Position numbers and translations under genes: made by a program. The notes under the pieces were generated by a model that was not told where the DNA came from, did not search any database, and was given only the letters and a program-made list of their open reading frames with translations. A stretch of 57,079 bases of DNA from JAFGHJ01 sp964418485 (GTDB lineage: Bacteria; Hydrothermota; UBA3072). The stretch covers positions 1 to 57,079 of the forward strand of contig CAYQMH010000005.1 in the NCBI GenBank assembly GCA_964418485.1, read 5' to 3'. This document shows, piece after piece, positions 52,259 through 57,079 of the stretch (within the stretch, counting starts at the first letter, position 1; the number at the start of each line of letters is the position of its first letter).

Positions 52259-52522
52259 TTATTTCTTACCCTTAACTTTCTTAACTTTTTTCAATTTCAT
52301 TCGGGGCTTCGGTTTAGGCTGGGCAGCTTTTTTCTCAACTGCAGAAATCCAACTCCTACTTTTCAATTTCTCGATGACAGGATTATTAATAATCTCAATT
52401 TTGTTTATAGGGCCCGATTCTTCTTTGGGCGCAAGATGGATGGTTTTTCCACTATTTAATCGTATCATCAGAACCTGACTAGAAGTATTTTTGATTTTAG
52501 CAGAACTTAACGTTTTCGCCAT
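52259..52522 (-). CDS. Small basic eCIS protein
   Basis: The start at ATG 52522 (87 residues, MAKTLSSAKIKNTSSQVLMI) is set by the excellent AAAGGAGGTC site. It has a small beta-like middle (TIHLAPKEESGPINKIEI) and a strongly basic Pro/Lys tail (PKPKPRMKLKKVKKVKGK). The family is not recognised. It lies between the sheath gene and the first gene of the operon. The basic tail could contact acidic cargo linkers or nucleic acid. Confidence 0.7.
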   Translation of the reverse strand: MAKTLSSAKIKNTSSQVLMIRLNSGKTIHLAPKEESGPINKIEIINNPVIEKLKSRSWISAVEKKAAQPKPKPRMKLKKVKKVKGKK

Positions 52523-52536
52523 TTTGACCTCCTTTT

Positions 52537-52803
52537 TTAAGGCAAACATTCTATAATTGGATCGCCCGCCTTTCTCTCCACATATGTTGTTTCCCGGGGC
52601 TCCCCTAAAAAAATCTTAAACACAGTGACGAGTTTTCGATATTCAAAATTTTCTACTCCAGAAATTCTTCGTAGTTCTGAATTTACAATTTTTTGTTCTA
52701 CTTCTCTAAGGGAAAAATTTATATTGAAGACCTCTTTCAGACTAAGGAAAAGCAAACTTTTTAAAATATCATTTGTTACCCCGATAATAGCAAATTCACC
52801 CAT
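52537..52803 (-). CDS. First eCIS operon gene, small protein of unknown function
   Basis: The 88 residues begin MGEFAIIGVTNDILKSLLFL and end in YVERKAGDPIIECLP. The middle is charged and helical. The ATG follows the promoter P1 by about 50 bases; there is no nearby Shine-Dalgarno sequence (a GGAGG lies about 30 bases upstream). A truncated homologue is at 13731-13892. The family is not recognised. Being first in the operon suggests a structural, cap or regulatory function, but nothing more can be said. Confidence 0.7.
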   Translation of the reverse strand: MGEFAIIGVTNDILKSLLFLSLKEVFNINFSLREVEQKIVNSELRRISGVENFEYRKLVTVFKIFLGEPRETTYVERKAGDPIIECLP

Positions 52804-52854
52804 GACTATTTACCAGGGAAGAAAATATTTTTACCTCCATCCTTCCAAGATAGC

Positions 52855-52882
52855 AACATACCGTTTTTTTATAATTTGTCAA
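52855..52882 (-). promoter_or_regulatory. Promoter P1 of the eCIS operon
   Basis: On the minus strand TTGACA (52877-52882) is followed by a 16-base spacer (AATTATAAAAAAACGG) and TATGTT (52855-52860). The start point would be near 52848, about 45 bases before ATG 52803. The -35 is perfect and the -10 matches 4 of 6. An almost identical element is at 13942-13969. Confidence 0.65.
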
Positions 52883-52924
52883 GGGTTTTTTAAAAAATTT
52901 GATTTTTGGGCAATATTTTTGCAA

Positions 52925-53165
52925 AAAACTGAAAAGATTAGCCACGAAGGGACCAAGAAATAACAAATTTATTTAACCACGAAACACGCTAAACACACTA
53001 AATTTTTTATTGTTATTAAATCCAAACCCCTAACCCCCAACATTACCACGAAGGGACCAAGGCACGAAGAACAAATTAGAAAAAATGGGAAAATGGAAAA
53101 ATGGGGAAACGGGAAAACTATTTTACTATTTCCCTATTCAACCATTCAACTTTTTACTACTATAT
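52925..53165. repeat. Intergenic repeats between the eCIS operon and purF
   Basis: Several CCACGAA motifs occur (TTAGCCACGAAGGGACCAAG, TTAACCACGAAACACGC, ACCACGAAGGGACCAAGGCA). A stretch of AAATGGGAAAATGG-type purine repeats follows, with TTTACTATTTCCCTATTCAA. Related text occurs at 2.19 kb and 56.7-57.0 kb. No gene fits in the interval. Confidence 0.55.
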
Positions 53166-53170
53166 GGGTC

Positions 53171-53198
53171 TTGCCAAAACAATAACCACTTATATATT
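53171..53198 (+). promoter_or_regulatory. Candidate promoter for the PurF-like gene
   Basis: TTGCCA (53171-53176), a 16-base spacer and TATATT (53193-53198) form a plausible sigma70 promoter; TATTAT two bases further is an alternative -10. The transcript leader of about 50 bases contains the strong GGGGAGGAAGG ribosome site before ATG 53255. Confidence 0.45.
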
Positions 53199-53254
53199 AT
53201 TGAATATAACTGAATAAAAATTCATTTTAATGCAAAAGGGGAGGAAGGCAGAAA

Positions 53255-54658
53255 ATGAGCGGAATCGTTGGCATTGTTACAAAAAAAGATTGTAAGGAAG
53301 ACCTATTTTACGCGACTGACTACCATTCGCATCTCGGAACCTCATACGGAGGACTGGCAATATTCGACGGCAATAAAATTCATAAAAAAATTCATACCAT
53401 AGAAAAAGCACAATTCAAGACAAGATTCGGCGAAGATATTGATTACACGGTTATGCAAGGACACTCCGGTATTGGAGTAATAAGCGACAGGGACATACAA
53501 CCACTCATTCTTAGACTCAAGTTCGGGGAATACTCAATTTGCGGTACTGGATTTATAAACAATCAAATCGAGCTCGCAGACGAACTGATATCGGAAGGTG
53601 CAATATTTTCCGAAATGGTAAACGGGTACCCGAATCAAATAGAGTTGGTCGCGAAACTAATCAACAAAGGGAAAGACTTGATTAGCGGAATAGAATATAT
53701 GCACTCTCGAATCGACGGTTCTATGTCATTACTTCTCTTAGGTAAAGAGGGCCTGTTCGCAGCAAGGGATAAATACGGAAGAACGCCTCTGGCTTTAGGA
53801 GAAAAAGAAGGAGCTAAAATCGTAGTCTCGGAGACCTGTTCAATTAAGAACCTGGGCTTTGTCACAGAAAAATTCCTTGGTCCCGGAGAAATATTACTTT
53901 TAAATGAGAGCAGAGTAGAAGTATTGAAAGAAGCGGAAAGGGACCTGCGTTTATGCACCTTTTTGTACGTATATACCGGTTTTCCTGCTTCGGAATATGA
54001 AGGCAAAAACGTTGAAGAATTCAGGGAAGATTCGGGTAAGTTAATGGCAAAAAATGATAATGTTGAAGCTGACCTTGTTACCGGGGTAGCCGATTCCGGC
54101 ACGGCCTACGCATTCGGATATTCTTTTGCGTCCGGAATACCTGTAAAAACTCCGCTATTAAAATACACTCCCGGATGGGCAAGAAGTTATGTGCCGCCGA
54201 GCCAGGAGAGAAGAGATCTGGTTGCCCTGATGAAGCAGGTAACGGCAGATGTGCTGTTAAAAGACCAAAGGCTTATAATAACAGAAGATTCGATTGTCAG
54301 AGGAACCCAATTAAAGAACTATCTTCTTGTTAAACTCTGGAACTCGGGGGCAAAAGAAATACATGTAAGACCTGCCTGCCCCGCCCTTATGTTTCCCTGC
54401 AAATATCTCTTTTCCACGAGAAAAATAGACGAGTTATTTGCAAGAAGAATAATCAAAAAAATGCACGGAAAGCATATTGAGGATTTAGCTCCTTATCTTG
54501 ACACAGGCTCAAAGGAATACGCCAAAATGATAAAAGAAATGGAAAAAGATCTTAATACGACTTCTCTAAAATACCAGAGATTGGAGGATATGATAAAAGC
54601 AACCGGACTTCCGGAAAAATCTCTCTGTACTTACTGCTGGACTGGCAAGGAAGATTAG
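53255..54658 (+). CDS. purF: PurF-family amidophosphoribosyltransferase with Ser in place of the catalytic Cys
   Basis: The 467 residues have an Ntn-type glutaminase domain (MSGIVGIVTKKDCKE, HSHLGTSYGGLAIF, VMQGHSGIGVISDRD, LLLLGKEGLFAARDKYGRTP) followed by a phosphoribosyltransferase domain with LIITEDSIVRGTQLKNYL, the PRPP loop. True PurF begins, after processing, with Cys in CG(I/V)(V/F)G. Here the codon is AGC (Ser), so the glutaminase nucleophile is absent. The PRPP loop has ED where DD is usual. Cys residues (CTFL, RPACPALMFPCKYL, CTYCWTG) fit an Fe-S-cluster type. From memory, some Bacteroidetes enzymes also start MSG. It could use ammonia or act as a paralogue. The GGGAGGAAGG site fixes the start. 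Confidence 0.88.
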   Translation: MSGIVGIVTKKDCKEDLFYATDYHSHLGTSYGGLAIFDGNKIHKKIHTIEKAQFKTRFGEDIDYTVMQGHSGIGVISDRDIQPLILRLKFGEYSICGTGFINNQIELADELISEGAIFSEMVNGYPNQIELVAKLINKGKDLISGIEYMHSRIDGSMSLLLLGKEGLFAARDKYGRTPLALGEKEGAKIVVSETCSIKNLGFVTEKFLGPGEILLLNESRVEVLKEAERDLRLCTFLYVYTGFPASEYEGKNVEEFREDSGKLMAKNDNVEADLVTGVADSGTAYAFGYSFASGIPVKTPLLKYTPGWARSYVPPSQERRDLVALMKQVTADVLLKDQRLIITEDSIVRGTQLKNYLLVKLWNSGAKEIHVRPACPALMFPCKYLFSTRKIDELFARRIIKKMHGKHIEDLAPYLDTGSKEYAKMIKEMEKDLNTTSLKYQRLEDMIKATGLPEKSLCTYCWTGKED

Positions 54659-55893
54659 GCTAAAGTTTCTTTGACCTTTCTTGACAATTCCTGGCCGTTG
54701 TAAGGTTTTTCCAAAAACTCGAATTCTCTTTCTGCAATACGCGACAATTCGGCTTTTTCATCTATATAGCCACTGCTTAGAAGAATCTTAATGTTTTTGT
54801 CCTTAGCGATAATTTCCTCGGCGAATTCCAAACCACTTCCATCGGATAATACAACATCACTGAAAATCATTTTTATCTCATCCTGATTCCTATTGAAAGT
54901 TTCGGTTGCTTCTTCAATATTTTCTGCTTCTAATACTAAATATCCGTTTGCTCTTAAAACTTTGGCAATAAATTTTCGCGTAACTTCTTCATCCTCGACA
55001 ACAAGTATTGATTCACCCCTACCTTTTAAATCGGGGATGGCGGTGAATTCTTTTTTCTTCTTTGTTTTTCTCTTATTGCTAAGAGGTAGGTAAACCTTAA
55101 AAGTTGTCCCTTCTCCCGGCTGACTTTCTACATTTATCCATCCTTTTAATTTTTTAATTACCTCAAGAACAACCGACAAGCCAAGGCCGGTACCGGTCCT
55201 CTTGGTTGTATAGAAGGGGTCGAATATTTTCGAAATTATTTTCCTATCCATTCCCACGCCTGTATCTATAACTGATATGCATACAAAATCTCTGGCACGA
55301 GAATAAGGTATTCTACTGATATCTTCTTCACTTATTACAATCTTTTCAGTCTTTAATATTAACTTTCCACCTTTAGGCATAGCATCCCGTGCATTTACAA
55401 TCAAATTTATAATCACCTGTTCTATTTGAGTGGCATCTCCTCTCACATTTGTCGATCCTTCTTCAAAACCGCTTGAAAAATCAATGTCTTCTCCAACTAA
55501 AGGGCCAATCATACCCTCAATATCTGCTAATATTAAATTAACATCAAGCACTTCAAGTTTAACCGGTTTCTTTCGACTGAATGAAAGAAGCTGTCCGGTA
55601 AGTCCGGCTGCCTGGCCTGCTGCGTTAAGGATCTCTTCCAACATCTCTCTTTTCGGATCTTCGGGCGCTATCTCATCATAGAGAAGATGTCCATAACCAA
55701 TTATTGCCGTTAAGAGATTGTTGAAATCATGCGCCATACCACCAGCGAGTTTGCCTAGAGCTTCCATTTTCTGCGCCTGAAGAAGTTGGGCCTGGATCCC
55801 TTTTTTGTCCTGTCTTGCTTTCTCTAATTCAGTAACTACTTTGCGTAACTCTTTTAATTCGTTTAATAGTTCCCTTTTTTCTTTACTTTTCAT
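54655..55893 (-). CDS. Hybrid histidine kinase with C-terminal receiver
   Basis: The 412 residues comprise an N-terminal coiled coil, HisKA with GGMAHDFNNLLTAIIGYGHL (phospho-acceptor His55), and HATPase_c (NLIVNARDAMPKGG N-box, DTGVGMDRKI G1, FDPFYTTKRTGTGLGLSVV). A CheY-like receiver follows (LVVEDEEVTRKFIAKVL, Asp in MIFSDVVLSDGSG near 340, Lys in EKPYN). It has no sensor or membrane segment, so it acts in the cytoplasm or takes input through a partner. It converges with purF with a 4-base overlap of stop regions. No cognate output protein is in the window. The promoter is almost on its start codon. Confidence 0.92.
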   Translation of the reverse strand: MKSKEKRELLNELKELRKVVTELEKARQDKKGIQAQLLQAQKMEALGKLAGGMAHDFNNLLTAIIGYGHLLYDEIAPEDPKREMLEEILNAAGQAAGLTGQLLSFSRKKPVKLEVLDVNLILADIEGMIGPLVGEDIDFSSGFEEGSTNVRGDATQIEQVIINLIVNARDAMPKGGKLILKTEKIVISEEDISRIPYSRARDFVCISVIDTGVGMDRKIISKIFDPFYTTKRTGTGLGLSVVLEVIKKLKGWINVESQPGEGTTFKVYLPLSNKRKTKKKKEFTAIPDLKGRGESILVVEDEEVTRKFIAKVLRANGYLVLEAENIEEATETFNRNQDEIKMIFSDVVLSDGSGLEFAEEIIAKDKNIKILLSSGYIDEKAELSRIAEREFEFLEKPYNGQELSRKVKETLA

Positions 55894-55904
55894 ATTTTAT
55901 AATT

Positions 55905-55933
55905 ATAATAGGCTTTCTTAGCCAAAATGTCAA
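55905..55933 (-). promoter_or_regulatory. Promoter of the histidine kinase gene, nearly leaderless
   Basis: On the minus strand TTGACA (55928-55933), a 17-base spacer and TATTAT (55905-55910) form a near-consensus promoter. The start point would fall near 55898, about 5 bases before ATG 55893, leaving no room for a ribosome site. Confidence 0.65.
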
Positions 55934-56058
55934 GTAGAATCTACAATTAATTTAAATTTTTATTTACAAGATTACATTTTGGTTTTATAGCCCCGTACAA
56001 AAACTATTTAATGTTTAACTGAGGAATTATTCGCGAAAAACGGCATAGGATAGCATAC

Positions 56059-56086
56059 TTGAATTTAACGCATTATTTATTATATT
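56059..56086 (+). promoter_or_regulatory. Promoter of the small-ORF/nucleotidyltransferase pair, leaderless
   Basis: TTGAAT (56059-56064), a 16-base spacer and TATATT (56081-56086). The expected start point is near 56093, which is the first base of the ATG of the small ORF. This suggests a leaderless message. Confidence 0.45.
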
Positions 56087-56092
56087 TAGAGT

Positions 56093-56284
56093 ATGAAGAG
56101 GAAAATTTGGACTAAAATGATTACACTCTCTAAATCTGAAAAAGAGGACAAAAAATATTATTCTTCCTTAAATTCGCAAGAAAGACTATCTATTGTTCAG
56201 GAATTACGCGAGGAAGAATTAAAAAGAAAGAATGAAAATAGAAAAGGACTACGAAGAGTTCTTAGGCTTATTAAACAAAAATAG
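56093..56284 (+). CDS. Small partner protein of a nucleotidyltransferase
   Basis: The 63 residues (KYYSSLNSQERLSIVQELRE, ending in RKGLRRVLRLIKQK) match a small protein type that I recall as often lying directly before a nucleotidyltransferase gene, with a LRR-V-x-(R/K)-I-(I/L)K ending. It overlaps the next gene by 53 bases in another frame. The pair may form a toxin-antitoxin-like or regulatory unit; the direction of the pairing and the activity are not established here. Confidence 0.7.
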   Translation: MKRKIWTKMITLSKSEKEDKKYYSSLNSQERLSIVQELREEELKRKNENRKGLRRVLRLIKQK

Positions 56285-56678
56285 CGTAAAATATGTTGTT
56301 GTAGGCGCATTTGCTCTCGCGTTATATTCAAAACCGCGTTATACAAAAGATTTAGACATTCTCATCGAAACCGAAGAAGAAAATATAAAGAAGCTAATCA
56401 ACGTTTTACATAAATTCGGATTCAAGAATATCAATATAAAAACAGAAGACTTAACTAAAAAAGATCAAATATTACAGCTTGGTTATGAACCGGTTCGTAT
56501 AGATATTCTAACTTCTATAGCGGGATGTTCATTTGAAGAAGTCTGGAATAATAAGTTGAAAGAGAAATACGGGAAAACACTCGTTAATTTTATTGGAAAA
56601 AGGGAATTAATAAAAAACAAAAAGGCAATAAGTAGAAAACAAGACATAGCAGATCTCGAACTTCTGGAAAAAAACTAA
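56232..56678 (+). CDS. Nucleotidyltransferase-fold protein (DUF6036/AbiEii-like)
   Basis: The 148 residues open MKIEKDYEEFLGLLNKNSVK and have the core VVVGAFALALYSKPRYTKDL plus DILIE, which gives a D-x-D motif after the GxA-x-x-x-x-Y segment. A third acidic residue lies in VRIDIL. This is the minimal NTase fold of DUF6036/AbiEii-type proteins, which transfer nucleotides to RNA or protein targets in several toxin-antitoxin systems. It overlaps the small ORF before it, so they are translated together. Confidence 0.78.
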   Translation: MKIEKDYEEFLGLLNKNSVKYVVVGAFALALYSKPRYTKDLDILIETEEENIKKLINVLHKFGFKNINIKTEDLTKKDQILQLGYEPVRIDILTSIAGCSFEEVWNNKLKEKYGKTLVNFIGKRELIKNKKAISRKQDIADLELLEKN

Positions 56679-57020
56679 ATCAAATTTCAACCACTAAACA
56701 CACCAAAAACACGAAATTCATTTTGTTTTATTTAAAGATAAAAATATTGAGACTTGTGCAATTTGTGTAATTTGTTGTTAATAAAAGTTTAGGGATCGGG
56801 GTTTCAAGGTTTCTAGGGTTCAAGTAAAAAACAACAAAAAATCAGTGTGCATCTGTGTAAATCAGTGGCTAATAAATAGATTTTTCAAATCTAAGTTAAA
56901 TAGTTAAATTAAAAAATCATAAAATAGGAAAAATATGAAGGGAGGGGGGGATGACGATTTAACCATTCGACCATTTTACTATTTGACTTGTTTTTCTATT
57001 CTGGATTCCGAATTCTTCGT
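56679..57020. repeat. Intergenic repeats at the right edge
   Basis: The gap holds CCACTAAACACACCAAAAAC-type text, a TGTGCAATTTGTGTAATTTG run, and AGTGTGCATCTGTGTAAATC followed by AGTGGCTAATAA. A GGAGGGGGGGATGACG run and AACCATTCGACCATTTTACT also occur, echoing the text near 53.1 kb. I see no gene or regulatory element in it. Confidence 0.55.
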
Positions 57021-57077
57021 CTATATGCTCTCGCTCGAGGCTGCTATTTCTATCAGTTTATCGACTTTCTTCTTGAG
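57021..57077 (-). CDS. C-terminal end of a gene running in from the right edge (partial)
   Basis: A minus-strand frame of 18 residues (LKKKVDKLIEIAASSESI) ends at TAG 57021-57023. It is too short to identify; the helical character suggests a real coding end. Confidence 0.35.
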   Translation of the reverse strand, partial: LKKKVDKLIEIAASSESI

Positions 57078-57079
57078 GC

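Noticed and set aside
52863..52923. AT-rich repeat upstream of the eCIS operon considered as an attachment site
   Set aside because: The matching copy at 13.95 kb extends through promoter, leader and gene start, which fits operon-head duplication better than att recombination; no integrase or tRNA is nearby.

Overview
The window holds a nearly 50-kb leftward (minus-strand) block built around a complete extracellular contractile injection system (eCIS, the Afp/PVC/MAC family of phage-tail-like particles), with short stretches of ordinary chromosomal genes on each side. The host looks like an uncultured, AT-rich, diderm bacterium. Evidence is a protein with a C-terminal outer-membrane barrel ending in Phe, sigma70-type promoters, strong Shine-Dalgarno sites, and MAG-like intergenic debris such as CCACGAAG-type motifs and ATTCAAAATT strings. 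I cannot name the phylum from sequence alone.

Left flank (1-3.4 kb, plus strand): the tail of an unknown gene, pyrimidine-nucleoside phosphorylase, a DUF218/YdcF protein and an archease in an overlapping operon, then an EamA/DMT permease. Right flank (53.2-57 kb): a PurF-family amidophosphoribosyltransferase with Ser in place of the catalytic Cys, a convergent hybrid histidine kinase, and a small-ORF/nucleotidyltransferase pair.

eCIS structural part (52.8 to about 28 kb, read leftwards from a TTGACA promoter): two small proteins, one sheath, one tube protein, a gp26/gp51-like zinc-ribbon hub protein, a long disordered protein, a DUF4255 cap protein with IPT/TIG domains, the AAA+ ATPase, a CIS-tube adaptor, a LysM protein, gp27-like (D) and gp5-like (V) spike proteins on separate genes, a small protein, gp25, baseplate J, a tail-protein-I/Afp12-like protein carrying a propeller-like region, a fibre-like protein, a DUF6519-like protein, a 1370-residue CBM9-like/HYDIN-like/vWA/outer-membrane-barrel protein, and a second fibre-like protein fused to helix-hairpin-helix repeats. 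No clear tape-measure gene or separate PAAR tip was found.

Cargo part (27.9 to 16.4 kb): five proteins share one N-terminal leader (IGNQAVQRLF, then EADR-AD-V-RMP-P). Four have a DUF4157 (eCIS-core, HELTH) domain. C-terminal payloads include annexin repeats plus two LysM domains, an OmpA-like domain, an unknown domain, and an M35-like HEASH metalloprotease in the one lacking DUF4157. One DUF4157 protein has no payload. A leucine-rich-repeat protein lies among them. The annexin payload is much more GC-rich than its surroundings, and the switch falls close to the HELTH motif, which points to payload swapping.

Accessory part (16.3 to 3.4 kb): membrane proteins (zinc ribbon/TPR; coiled coil; an acyl-chain-free three-helix type), a PGRP-type amidase with SH3 domains and no signal peptide, an alpha/beta hydrolase, a secreted protein and a 1742-residue two-TM TPR protein, with several gene relics. 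At 13.73-14.01 kb is a decayed copy of the eCIS operon head (promoter, leader and start of the first gene), showing that the two ends of the block are related by duplication. My working model, an inference, is an eCIS with a modular set of payloads and a membrane-associated accessory module that could anchor, release or protect against the particle.
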